A model generated the notes under the pieces. It ran no database searches and was not told where the DNA came from. It saw only the letters and a program-made list of their open reading frames with translations. The translations under genes and the position numbers were made by a program. Shown one piece after another: positions 55,374-64,000 of a stretch of DNA of 64,000 nt (positions within the stretch are counted from its first letter, which is position 1; each line of letters begins with the position of its first letter). The stretch lies in NCBI RefSeq assembly GCF_023501975.1, contig NZ_JAMFLH010000004.1, forward strand, positions 209,170-273,169. The letters run 5' to 3'. This DNA comes from Altererythrobacter sp. KTW20L (GTDB lineage Bacteria; Pseudomonadota; Alphaproteobacteria; Sphingomonadales; Sphingomonadaceae).

Positions 55374-55440
55374 TGCTGTCAGTCTAACCGCAACTCGTCT
55401 CCGATTGGCAGAGCTTTCCACAACCCAGCATCGGCTCAGG
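55374..55440 (-). mobile_element. Remnant of an IS6 right end
   Basis: GTGCTGTCAGTCTAACCGCA ACTCGTCTCCGATTGGCAGA (two parts) is an inverted copy of the right end of the intact IS at 54845-54887. The transposase gene it belonged to is gone. The export-gene fragment is therefore bracketed by inverted IS ends. Confidence 0.8.
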
Positions 55441-55505
55441 CGGTGGTGTCAGGCAAAAGCTAACTTGTCTCCGCTTGCGGCCTTTCGTCGCATAGAGAGA
55501 CGAGA

Positions 55506-55697
55506 ATGAACCCGAAATCCTTCAAGCGTCTCCGGTTTCCGCCTGACACGATCCGACTGGCGGTGTGGCTCTATTTCCGCTTCACGACGAGCTTGTGCGA
55601 TGTCGAGGAGATGCTCGCCGAACGCGGGATCGACGTCACCTATGAGACCGTTCGATGCTGGGCCAACAAGTTCGGTCCGGCGATCGCCGCAAGCCAT
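55506..55697 (+). pseudogene. IS6-family transposase, N-terminal fragment
   Basis: MNPKSFKRLRFPPDTIRLAV through DVEEMLAERGIDVTYETVRC WANKFGPAI (split) is the first ~62 residues of an IS6 transposase of a third lineage, cut off where the inverted-repeat arm begins. Confidence 0.88.
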
Positions 55698-55727
55698 TAC
55701 CAAACCACAATAATTTCATTGTGCCGC

Positions 55728-55978
55728 CGGTGCAATATTACCCAAAATGGCCTGAATCGACCCCAAATCAGCGATTTTCCCTGTAAACTTCCCGAGAACT
55801 GGGAAACCCAACCGATTGTCATTGGTGCGGAGACTCACCCCGCAATTCGGGCTCGAAACGGCCGGAGAATGGCCGCAAGATAGCGGCTCATGACGGGTTG
55901 CCGACCACAAACCCACGCAATTGCGGCCCAATTTCGGGGCAGCGAATTACAGAGAACGGCGGGGAATATGGGTGGCGG
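55728..55978 (-). repeat. Right arm of ~245-bp long inverted repeat
   Basis: Inverted copy of 53283-53525: on the minus strand it starts CCGCCACCCATATTCCCC and runs through TCATGAGCCGCTATCTTGCG to GTCGATTCAGGCCATTTTGG. About 85-90 % identical by eye. Both arms begin with the tRNA-derived CCGCCACC-TATATT motif. Confidence 0.85.
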
Positions 55979-56760
55979 TGCGGTCAGTCTAACCGCAACT
56001 TGTCTCCGATTGGCGGAGTTAGCCCCAACCCAGCGTCGGTTCAGGCCATGAGCGACTGCCACTCGGCCAGGGCGGCCGAGCGGCGGGTCTTGTAGGTAGT
56101 CCTGTCGACGAGGTGACGTTCGAGGTTGAAGTGGTTGTGGACGTTGGCGTGAACCGAGGCAAACTTCTGTAAGCTCTTCATCTGCCTGAATCGCAACATC
56201 GCCCTTTCTCTTCGTCGAAATGGCAGGTGGCTGTTCTCCACCCGGCTGTTGGCCCAACGTCCGACCTCCTGTTTGTCGGCATTGCCAAGCTCGTTCATGG
56301 CCGCCTTGTAAGAGCGCAAGCCGTCGGTGATAATCTCTGAAGGCGAGCCGTGGCGCTTCAGCGCGTACTTCATGAAAGCCAGCGCCGCCGTCTTATCGCG
56401 AGTTTTTGTGACGAAGCTCTCGAGGACCTCGCCCTCTTGGTCGACCGCTCGCCACAGGTAATGCATCTCGCCGTTGATCTTTACGCTGCCGTCGGACGTC
56501 AGCGGCAAACATGGGTCCGAAGCGGTTCCACCAGTGGCGCACGGTCTCATGGCAAACATCAATGCCGCGTTCGAAGAGCAGGTCCTCCACGTTCCGCAGC
56601 GACAGCGGGAAGCGGATTTACATCAGCACCACAAGGCGGATCACCTCGTGTGATGAGTTGAAACGGCGAAATGGGCTTGGCGGTAGGGCTCGGGATTTGC
56701 GCGGCATCCCTGCTGGCTAGCAGGGCTCGACGCCAGGTGCCACGTTGCTCTGACAGTGCC
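55977..56760 (-). mobile_element. IS6-family insertion sequence with defective transposase
   Basis: Ends (minus strand) GGGCACTGTCAGAGCAACG on the left and, inverted, GTGCGGTCAGTCTAACCGCA on the right. It carries a decayed transposase and has inserted into another IS6 element whose 5' end remains at 56761-56889. Confidence 0.8.
56041..56707 (-). pseudogene. IS6-family transposase pseudogene
   Basis: Begins MPRKSRALPPSPFRRFNSSH, has an in-frame TAA soon after VVLM, and a deletion joins FGPMFAADVRRQR to KINGEMHYLW in a shifted frame, removing the WHLDEVY segment and so the first catalytic Asp. The remainder (…ITDGLRSYKAAMNELGN, NSRVENSHLPFRRRERAM) is about 90 % like the intact copy. Confidence 0.9.
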
Positions 56761-56889
56761 CACATACAGCATCACTACCATGCGGATGACTTCGGGCGAT
56801 GAGTGGAAGTACCTAAACGGATTTGCGGTCGTGGTCATCCCGCTTGGCTAGCAATCCAACGCGCAGCCGGCCATCCCTTTGACAGTGCC
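56761..56889 (-). pseudogene. IS6 element 5' end with transposase N-terminal fragment
   Basis: Minus-strand end GGCACTGTCAAAGGGATGG, then ATG at 56838 encoding MTTTANPFRYFHSSPEVIRM VVMLYV before the frame is interrupted by the next IS. Identifies a nested insertion. Confidence 0.85.
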
Positions 56890-57004
56890 GTACGAAGTGA
56901 CCGTCCGCTACTGCCGCGACCGCCACGGCGCACTGATCGAGTTCCAGAGCGCCGAAAACGACCGCAACCCGATCAACGAGCAGGGTGAAACCCTGTTCGA
57001 ATGA
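56890..57004 (+). pseudogene. VOC/glyoxalase-family C-terminal fragment
   Basis: Open frame PYEVTVRYCRDRHGALIEFQ followed by SAENDRNPINEQGETLFE and stop. The RYCRDxxGxLIEFQ pattern matches the last strand of vicinal-oxygen-chelate (glyoxalase/dioxygenase) domains, with the metal-ligand Glu. The upstream part is removed by the IS end. Confidence 0.55.
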
Positions 57005-57147
57005 CGGACGGCGGTCAGCCGGCAACCTCGCGGTAAAAGTCCGTTTGACTCTGCCAAAAAGTTCATTTGACGAAATCAAATTAGCGGCATAGATCACGGG
57101 TAAGGTTCCCACGAAGTGGTGCCACAGGGAGGGGTAGAAGCAAGCGT

Positions 57148-57449
57148 ATGCGCCAGGTAGACACTTGGGAGCCAAGCGCCAATTCAGGCAAACCGCTGCC
57201 CTTCCTGCACAAAAAGCCGGTGCCGTTCGCCCATCACTCCATCTTTTTGCGCCAGGTGGACCAGTTCTCCGACGCTCTTCTCGCGCCTGGCTCGTCGGCG
57301 ACAGCTAGGCGCTCGCCGATTATCGCCTCTATCCGCATGCCGCGCAGCTCGCAACGCTCGAGCTTTGCGTGTCCGCAAGCATGGAGGACTGTCTGGCGCG
57401 GGTCGCCGCTGCCACGGTGATGGGGCCGGAGCCCGGCCGCCGGGAATAG
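57148..57449 (+). pseudogene. Decayed coding remnant, possibly GST-like
   Basis: One frame gives PLPFLHKKPVPFAHHSIFLR QVDQFSDALLA; after a shift another gives RAWLVGDS-stop-ALADYRLYPHAAQLATLELC to a stop at 57449. W-L-V-G-D-S / ALADYRLYPH resembles the glutathione S-transferase C-terminal domain (WLAGD..SLADI). A stop and a frameshift make it non-functional. Family call is tentative; 57005-57147 holds nothing recognised. Confidence 0.4.
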
Positions 57450-57500
57450 AAGATCAATAAGGCCGACCAGCGAACCGGCGGCCACAGAAGTGGAGGGAGC

Positions 57501-59963
57501 ATGATGAAGAAGATAGCCACTGAAACGGCTCGTCGGCGCTTGCAGCAGTCGGCCGGCTTGGCCGCAATGGCGACGATCCTGATGCTCGCGCCGCTGACGG
57601 CCGCGCACGCACAGGAGACTGAGGAAGAACCCGATCGCCGGGCCGCGGAGAACGTCACGATTGTCGTCACCGCACAGTTCCGCGAACAATTGCTGCAGGA
57701 TGTTCCAATCGCCATCACCGCGATCACGGCCGACGAGCTCGAGCAGCGCAGTGTCAGGACCCTCGTCGATATTGCCGAAACCGTGCCCAATGTCGAAATG
57801 ACCACCGGTGGCGCAGGCTTCGGCGCGCAGACCAATCAGGCATTCGTGCGCGGGCTGGGCCAGGTCGACTTTCTGACCGCATTCGAGCCGCGGGTCGGTT
57901 TCTATGTCGATGACGTCTATTACGCGACCACCTACGGTTCGGTGTTCGATGTGCTCGACCTCGAACGAGTCGAAGTGCTGCGCGGGCCGCAGGGGACGCT
58001 GTTCGGGCGCAACTCGGTCGGCGGCGCGTTACGGCTTATTTCTAAGAAGCCGGCCGGCGACAACAGCGGCTTCGTCGAGGCCCTTGGGGGATCGCGCAGC
58101 CGCTATCAGGTGCGCGGGGTGTACGATCTTGGCATCACCGACCAGCTTGCCTTCCGCGCCGTTGCCAGCGCCCGGGGGCAGGATGGCCAAGTCGAACGCC
58201 TGAGCTACAAATGTGCCAACCCGCAATTCGGAAATGCGCTGGTGGGCGGCCCCGGGCTTGAGGCGCAGGATGACGACGACTGCAAGGTCGGGACCCTTGG
58301 CGGAGGCAGCAGCCACAGCTTCCGCGGAACGCTCGGCTTCGAACCGCATTCGGCGCTGCAGGTCTACCTTTCGGCCGATTACAGCAAGGAACGCAGCGAA
58401 AGCTCGGCCGAAGTGATCCTCGACACGCAGAGCTCGCGGGTCAATCCGGAGACGGGAGTGATCGGCGGCGGCGTGATTCCGCCAGCCGGACCGGACACCA
58501 ACGGTCTGGCCACCTGGCTGCGCGGCCTCGGTACCAGCTTTTACGGCTTCGACGTCTCGACGCCCGAAAAACTCGCACAAGTGGTTCAATCGTTCGAATC
58601 GCCCGGTCGGTACTCGACCTTCACCCGCTACGGCAACGAGCGGGTCGGGTTCGTCAATCCTGCGGTCGGCGATTTCGAGGCGTTCGGCGGCTCGCTGACC
58701 GTCGAGGCGGACCTCGCACCCACCCTGCATCTCACCTCGATCTCGGCCTACCGCGAGTACGAAGGCGATTTCGGCCAGAGTTCGCTCGCGGTACCGGTGC
58801 AGGAGGTGCGGAACGGCCTCAGCCACCGGCAGTTCAGCCAGGAATTGCGCCTGCTGGGCACCGCGCTGGGTGATCTGCTCGACTATACGTTCGGCGGATA
58901 CTACCTCGACACGAAGACCCTGAACCCGGCGCGGGTGCAGACCGAAGGGTTCATCCCATCCGCGCTCGACTTCTTCAGCGATGACACATCGACGCTCGAG
59001 ACCTGGGCGGTGTTCGGCGCAATCGACCTGCGGCCGACCGAGCGGCTGACACTGTCGGCGGGGCTGCGGTATTCGAACGAGAAGAAAACCTATACGTTCG
59101 ACCGCGACTACACGCCGTCGGGTCTGGGCTTCCTAAACTTCGTCGCTACCGGCGAGAACCAGGACGACCGGTTAAACCCGCGCTTCTCCGTCAACTATGA
59201 ATTGACACCCGACGCGAACATCTACGCCTCCTACGCCACCGGCTTCACCGCCTCGGCGTTCAACGCGCGGCCGTTCGGCGCGAGCGGCATCTTCGCGCTC
59301 GAGCCGGAGGAGGTCACGGCCTACGAATTGGGCTTCAAAAGCAATCTGTTCAACAATATGCTGCGCCTCAACGCGGCAGCCTTCCTGACCGATTTCGATG
59401 CCCTGGTGGGCACACTGAGCGATCCCACCGTGCGCAACGGGGCTTGCGCGATCTTCTGCAACGACAATGTCGGTAATGCGGAGATCAAGGGCTTCGAGAT
59501 CGAGGCGGTCGCGCGGCCGGTCTATGGCCTGATGCTCTCGGCCAATGTCGGCTACACCAATTTCCAGTACAAGGAATTGCTGGCCGCTACGCAAGGGCTC
59601 ACGCTCGACAGCCCGCAGGCGCGGGTGCCCAAGTGGAACCTGTCCGGCGCGGTGCAGTATGATTTCGAGACCGGGGTCGACCGGTTCATCACCCCGCGGC
59701 TCGACGTCAGCTACCGCTCGGATATCGCCTTTTCGCCCGACCTCCGAAACACTTCCGCGGTGCAGGAGGGCTATGCGCTTGCCAACGTCCGCATCACCTA
59801 TACCGACGAGGGACTTGGCTTCTCGCTCGCACTGGCGGTCACCAATCTGTTCGACGAGTACTTCTTTACCTCCCTCACCGACCAGCGGAACTCTTTCGGT
59901 TTCCTCACCGGGGTTGTCGGGCGGCCGCGCGAGTGGGCGCTGACCGTGCGCAAGGATTTCTGA
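57501..59963 (+). CDS. TonB-dependent outer-membrane receptor
   Basis: An 820-residue receptor. Signal peptide ends near AHAQE (about residue 38). A TonB-box-like TIVVTAQ precedes the plug (DVPIAITAITADELEQRSVR, FEPRVGFYVDDVYYATTYGS, LERVEVLRGPQGTLFGRNSV GGALRLISKKP), then a 22-strand barrel (…DANIYASYATGFTASAFNAR, EEVTAYELGFKSNLFNNMLR) ending VRKDF with C-terminal Phe. It imports a siderophore, vitamin or oligosaccharide; the substrate cannot be told. ATG at 57501 after GGAGGGAGC. Intact, unlike its neighbours. Confidence 0.95.
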   Translation: MMKKIATETARRRLQQSAGLAAMATILMLAPLTAAHAQETEEEPDRRAAENVTIVVTAQFREQLLQDVPIAITAITADELEQRSVRTLVDIAETVPNVEMTTGGAGFGAQTNQAFVRGLGQVDFLTAFEPRVGFYVDDVYYATTYGSVFDVLDLERVEVLRGPQGTLFGRNSVGGALRLISKKPAGDNSGFVEALGGSRSRYQVRGVYDLGITDQLAFRAVASARGQDGQVERLSYKCANPQFGNALVGGPGLEAQDDDDCKVGTLGGGSSHSFRGTLGFEPHSALQVYLSADYSKERSESSAEVILDTQSSRVNPETGVIGGGVIPPAGPDTNGLATWLRGLGTSFYGFDVSTPEKLAQVVQSFESPGRYSTFTRYGNERVGFVNPAVGDFEAFGGSLTVEADLAPTLHLTSISAYREYEGDFGQSSLAVPVQEVRNGLSHRQFSQELRLLGTALGDLLDYTFGGYYLDTKTLNPARVQTEGFIPSALDFFSDDTSTLETWAVFGAIDLRPTERLTLSAGLRYSNEKKTYTFDRDYTPSGLGFLNFVATGENQDDRLNPRFSVNYELTPDANIYASYATGFTASAFNARPFGASGIFALEPEEVTAYELGFKSNLFNNMLRLNAAAFLTDFDALVGTLSDPTVRNGACAIFCNDNVGNAEIKGFEIEAVARPVYGLMLSANVGYTNFQYKELLAATQGLTLDSPQARVPKWNLSGAVQYDFETGVDRFITPRLDVSYRSDIAFSPDLRNTSAVQEGYALANVRITYTDEGLGFSLALAVTNLFDEYFFTSLTDQRNSFGFLTGVVGRPREWALTVRKDF

Positions 59964-60065
59964 TACGAAGCGACTGGGTGCCCGGTTTGATCGGGCACCC
60001 ACTGCCTCCGGGAGTAAGGCACGGGCACGCTTGGCGGCAACGACCCGGTACCTGTTCCCCCCACG

Positions 60066-60719
60066 GTGCCACCTGCAGGAATCGGGCCCGACACCGCGCT
60101 GCCGGTGGACGCGAAATCGGCCTTTCCACCGCCGCGTGACGCCTGGTACGCGGTCAGCATCCTTGTCCTGACCACGACCTTCGCGATGCTCGACCAAGGC
60201 ATACTGGGCCTGCTGATCCAGCAGATCATCGACGACTTCCAGCTGACCGATACGCAGGCGAGCATGTTAGTCGGCCCGGCATTTGCGTTCGTCTACGTCA
60301 TCGTCGGGCTGCCGGTCTTGCCCTTGATCGACCGCTGGCGGCGGACGTGGATCATGTCGATCGGGATCACCGTGTGGAGTCTCGCCACGGCGGCATGCGG
60401 GCTGGCGAACAGTTTCGTCCAGCTGTTCGTGGCCCGCATGGTGTTGGCGCGGGCGAGGCGGTCATAGGGCCGTCCGCCTATTCGCTGGTGTCCGATTCCT
60501 TCTCCCGCGACCGGCTGCCCAAAGCGATCTATGTTCTTCAGATCGGTTCGGTCGCCGGTAGCGGGCTTCCCGGCGTGCTGGTCGCGATGATGCTGCAGAC
60601 GGTAAAGGAGCCGCCGCGCCGCAACATCAGCCGCAACGTCTCGAATGTGCCGCTGGTGGGCGCGGTGAAGTATCTCTGGCTGCAATTTTGCGATCTACGG
60701 CCCGCTGTTCATCGGCATG
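60066..60719 (+). pseudogene. MFS transporter pseudogene
   Basis: Frame 1 gives four helices of a major-facilitator protein (WYAVSILVLTTTFAMLDQGI LG; LVGPAFAFVYVIVGLPVLPL IDRWRRTW; ITVWSLATAACGLANSFVQL FVARMVL). Near 60450 the frame shifts to GVGAGEAVIGPSAYSLVSDS FSRDRLPKAI; a central piece is deleted before LPGVLVAMMLQTVKEPPRRN, and the sequence breaks off at IYGPLFIGM. About half the protein is missing. It followed the receptor gene and probably belonged to the same uptake route. Confidence 0.85.
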
Positions 60720-60726
60720 ACGCCGG

Positions 60727-61129
60727 GTGCGCTCGACAGCGGCGGCCGGGGCTTGCGTGGTGACGAAATACGTCGACGAGTATTTCTGTCCGGCGCTGAC
60801 CGTGTTCGGCGCGCACAACGCCACCGGGGTTCGCCTCGACGATCGACAAGACCGAAATGGCCGCCCGGCTGGCGTGCATGTCCAACCCCGAGATGCGCCG
60901 AAATTGGGCAATTATCGCCGAAACCGGCTACAGCGAAGAGCAACTCGCCGACGCCCGCCCGGCTGACTACTCGCTGGCGGATATCAAGTGGTACTCGATG
61001 GCACTGGGGTTGCCGCATATGCTTCCCGATCTGTGCACCCGGGATATCGCTCCGCGTACGCTGGCGTGGCTCAGCCGCATGGCCGCACGGGCAGCAGTCG
61101 CGGCACTGGAAGAGTTCCGGCCGAAGTGA
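60727..61129 (+). pseudogene. Glutathione S-transferase-like remnant
   Basis: VTKYVDEYFCPALTVFGAHN ATG is followed, after a one-base shift near 60835, by ASTIDKTEMAARLACMSNPE MRRNWAIIAETGYSEEQLAD and DYSLADIKWYSMALGLPHML. The helical pattern and (Y/P)SLADI motif fit a GST C-terminal domain. N-terminal thioredoxin domain absent. Confidence 0.6.
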
Positions 61130-61230
61130 TGCGCCGCTACTTTTGATCTTGTCAAAATGGCAGGTCCAGTGCAAAAAGTGGCCCGATATCAAGAGCGGGT
61201 CTCGAAGTTTTGAGTGAGGGGATACAAATC

Positions 61231-63785
61231 ATGCGCGAGCCAACTCGCCGGCACCGTCTATCCCTGATGCTGTCCGTGGCCGTGCTGTTCGGCAGCGGAA
61301 CCATTGTCCAGGCGCAGGACACGCACAGCCGTATGGATATGGCAGAGGATGCGGCGCCTACCGTGGTGAGGACGATGCGCTGGTCCGATCCGGCAACCTG
61401 GCCCGATGGCAGGGTGCCGGTCGAAGGCGCTGCCGTAACCATTGCGCGCGAAATGGATGTCGTGCTCGATGTCAGTCCGCCCGCCCTGCGCAGCCTGACC
61501 ATCCAGGGCAAGCTCCGCTTTGCCGACGAACGCGATATTTCGCTGTCGACCGAGTGGATCTATGTGCCCGGCGGCGAGCTGGAAATCGGCACCGAGGGCA
61601 ATCCCTTTACCCACAACGCCACCATCACGCTGACGGACAATGTCCCCGGCGAAGACATCAACACCATGGGTGACCGCGGGATCGTGCTGATGCGCGGCAC
61701 GCTGAACCTGCATGGTGACCGCAAGAACGCCTGGACCAAGCTCGCCCGCACGGTCGAGGTCGGCAGCACGCGCATCGAAGTGCTCGATGCCAGCGACTGG
61801 CGGGTGGGTGACGCGATCGTCCTCGCCTCGACCGACTTCAATCCCCGGCAGGCGGAAAAGCGCCAGATTGTCGCTGTATCCGGCAACACGCTGACGCTAG
61901 ACCAGCCGCTCGACTACATGCATTTCGGCGAGATCACCTTCGGGGTGGATCAACGCGGAGAAGTCGGCCTGCTCAGCCGCAATATCCGCGTGCAGGCTTC
62001 AGAGGATTCGGAGGAGACTTATTTCGGCGGCCACATCATGGCGATGGCCGGATCCAAAATGTACATCGACAGCGTCGAGCTCACCCGCATGGGCCAGCAC
62101 CTGACGCTGGCGCGGTACCCGGTCCACTGGCACCTCCTCGGCGAAGGCGAGGGGCAGTACATCCGGAACGCGGCGATCCACGACACTTTCAGCCGCTGCG
62201 TGACGGTGCATGGCACCAACAACCTGCTGATCGAAAACAACGTGACCTACAACACGGTGGGCCACTGCTTCTTCATGGAAGATGGCATCGAGACGGGCAA
62301 CCAGTTCGTCCGCAACCTCGGCATCCAGACCAAATGCCATCCGACCCTGCCGTGCGAGCCGACCAATCTGTTCCTGCCGCACCAGAACACAGCCGGCCAG
62401 GCGTCCGAGCATATCCTGATCCCGTCGGACAACACCGTGTCGACCTTCTGGATCACCAATCCCGACAATATCTACCGCGACAATGTGGCGGCGGGGTCCG
62501 ACCAGATCGGCTTCTGGATGGCCTTTCCGCAGCATCCGACCGGCCAGTTCGAAGGTACCGAAATCAGCGCCAGGACCTGGCCCGGGCGGACCCAGTTGCG
62601 CGAGTTTAGCGGCAATGTCGCCCACTCCAACTTCGATGGCTTCATGCTCGACCGCGGGCCCCGACCCGACGGCACCTTCGGGATCGCCGGCCCCAACCTA
62701 ACTGTTTACGCCGATCCCTCCGACACCAGCAGCGAAGTGCAGATGGCGGTGTTCGAAGATTTCACCGGCTACAAGAACAGCAACGGCGCGATCTGGGGGC
62801 GCGGCGAGTATCACCTCTACAGGAACCTGAAGCTGGCCGACAACGCGATCGGCTTCACCCATGCCACCAGCAGCCCCGGTATCGCGCCGTTCACCTCCCG
62901 CGTGGTGGACTCCCTGTTCGTGGGAGAAAGCGCCAATATCGGCAATCCCATCACGCCGGAGGAGATCGCCTACGGCCGCAGCCTGCCGAGCGCCGCGCCC
63001 GATTTCCCGATCCGCGGCTACGAGTATTACGATTTCCACCACGAGGTGGAGAACACCAGATTCGTGAACTTTCAGCCCAACGAATTGCGCGATGCGGGGG
63101 CGCTGTCCTACCTGTTGTTCACCAGTTTCGGGATGAGCACTGAGAATTCGGTCAAGGGCCTCACCTTCGAGAACGCGCAGCCGGTCAGCTTCCCGCCGAT
63201 CCAGCGCCGCTGGGCGTCCGATTACGGTCGCAGCGCCGCCTACAAGAGCGCCACGTTCCGCGATCTGGATGGGTCTGTCACCGGTATTCCCGGTGCCCAC
63301 GTCGTGATCGACAACGGCATCGCCGCCGACGAGGATTCCTGCGAGATCAAGGTGAGCTGGAATGCGGCGATCTGCGACGGCGACATCGGCCGCTTCCACA
63401 TCGCGGGCGATTTCAACGGCTTCGAGACCGGCCCGATCGCCGAACCGATCATCCTCCAGCGTGGCGGCAGGAGATCGGCAGTGCCGCCGAACTGCGGGTC
63501 GAGACGGCCCGCGATACACTCACGCTCTCGCTGCGCGAAATGGATGAGGGTTCGTTCGTGCTGTTCGAACTTCCCGGCTTCGCCACCACCGCAGGCGGCA
63601 CGCGGGCGGACAGCCTCGATGCGCTGCGCGAGGCCGACACGACGGCCTATTTCAGGGATGGCGACACGCTGTGGGTCAAGCTCGTGGTCGAAGACGCTGC
63701 CGCCGACGGTCCGGTCGTCGAGCAGGTCGGTAATATCGCTGCGCAGGCCAGTATCGAGGTCGGCCGGGAACGGCTCGGCGGCTGA
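61231..63785 (+). CDS. Secreted G8-domain / beta-helix protein, CEMIP/TMEM2 hyaluronidase-like, frameshifted near 3' end
   Basis: About 850 residues. Signal peptide (residues 1-29, …GTIVQAQ). G8 domain at about 50-137 (MRWSDPATWPDGRVPVEGAA, GGELEIGTEGNPF). Then a long parallel beta-helix with YPVHWHLLGEGEG (~296), FSRCVTVHGTNNLLIENNV (~320), VGHCFFMEDGIETGN (~345), VSTFWITNPDNIYRDNVAAG (~403) and VAHSNFDGFMLDRG. From memory these match human CEMIP/TMEM2 blocks (SFSRCITVHGTNGLLI; GHCFFLEDGIE; STFWIAHPNN). At about 63466 one base is missing; the true C terminus (SLREMDEGSFVLFELPGF ... GDTLWVKLVVED) is in the next frame to 63785. ATG at 61231 after GAGGGG. Confidence 0.85.
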
Positions 63786-63799
63786 CGGCGAAGCTCGCT

Positions 63800-64000
63800 C
63801 ATCGCTAACTTGCAAGAACGCAGGCCGCCGGTGGTGATCTCGACGGCCCGCCACAGGTAGTATATCTCGCCGTTGATATTCGCTGCGCCGCCCTTCGGGT
63901 TACGTACACCGAGTCGAGGCGCCGCTTCCGCTGTTAGAAGCGCCCCATCGGGCTCACCCGCTGGAGCTGGATGGCACCGGCGCACAATTTCCTCGCGCGA
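63800..64000 (-). pseudogene. IS6-family transposase remnant at the right edge
   Basis: Minus-strand pieces INGEIYYLWRAVE and ITTGGLRSCKLAMSELRR correspond to INGEMHYLWRAVD and ITTDGLRSYKAAMNELG of the intact copy, joined by an internal deletion and with the second catalytic Asp changed to Gly. The 5' part toward 64000 is in shifted frames. It directly follows the G8 gene. Confidence 0.8.

Noticed and set aside
53078..57500. Prophage or integrative element at tRNA-Ser
   Set aside because: The att-like repeats fit, but no integrase, excisionase or phage structural gene is present; the content is IS6 elements and remnants. Kept only as an integration-site observation.

Overview
The window is GC-rich DNA from an alphaproteobacterium, most likely a sphingomonad close to Erythrobacteraceae. 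The evidence is two gallate/protocatechuate-type extradiol dioxygenases, MipA/OmpV and TonB-dependent outer-membrane proteins, alphaproteobacterial EcfG (GGAAC-N17-GGTT/CGTT) stress promoters, an SspB adaptor, a single bifunctional Rsh, and many small proteins of a type common in sphingomonads. Family calls rest on reading the sequence and on memory of the families; no search was run.

Layout. 1-5.2 kb: an edge fragment, a surface lipoprotein, a TPP riboswitch controlling a small membrane protein plus thiC, a DUF3833-like secreted protein and an EcfG-driven fasciclin lipoprotein ending at a clear terminator. 5.4-6.8 kb: an isolated AT-rich P-loop ATPase gene, clearly foreign in composition. 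7-14.9 kb: HTH protein, stress-promoter hpf, YaiI, PhnA-like, CspA, COG3650-like lipoprotein, pyroglutamyl peptidase, S41 protease, PEBP, SWIB and MipA proteins. 15-19.7 kb: twin gallate-dioxygenase paralogues flanking a TPR-sulfotransferase. 19.7-30.5 kb: ABC-F, DoxX-like and cupin proteins, a low-complexity trimeric autotransporter, membrane dipeptidase, dapD and a lipoprotein subtilase. 30.5-36.2 kb: gmk, sspB and the his operon (hisB-hisH-hisA-x-hisF-y-hisE-HIT) carrying two extra small membrane proteins. 36.2-40.7 kb: the complete ybgC-tolQRAB-pal envelope operon. 41-53 kb: J-domain protein, orphan histidine kinase, SLC13 transporter, infC, GFA protein, a MITE, pdeM, hemF, a GntA-like/DUF1989 pair, rsh, cyclophilin, zincin and tRNA-Ser(GGA).

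53.1-64 kb, immediately downstream of the tRNA, is an accessory island in decay. It holds at least six IS6-family transposase copies or fragments (one intact), a ~245-bp long inverted repeat, a beheaded Wza-type polysaccharide export gene, and VOC, GST and MFS pseudogenes. Two large genes remain: a TonB-dependent receptor and a secreted G8-domain/right-handed beta-helix protein closely resembling animal CEMIP/TMEM2 hyaluronidases. The latter has a one-base frameshift near its 3' end.

Intergenic DNA is rich in small repeats: REP-like palindromes (one read into a coding sequence), a ~115-bp repeat built on TGTCAC palindromes, a 28-bp inverted-repeat pair, and a 264-bp TA-flanked MITE inserted exactly in the shared stop-codon region of two convergent genes. 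Two probable non-AUG starts are seen: ATA for infC and ATC for the yaiI homologue.

The best candidate for an undescribed system is the receptor plus CEMIP-like protein pair in the island. Secondary candidates are the lone AT-rich Sll1717-type ATPase and the GntA-like/DUF1989 pair.
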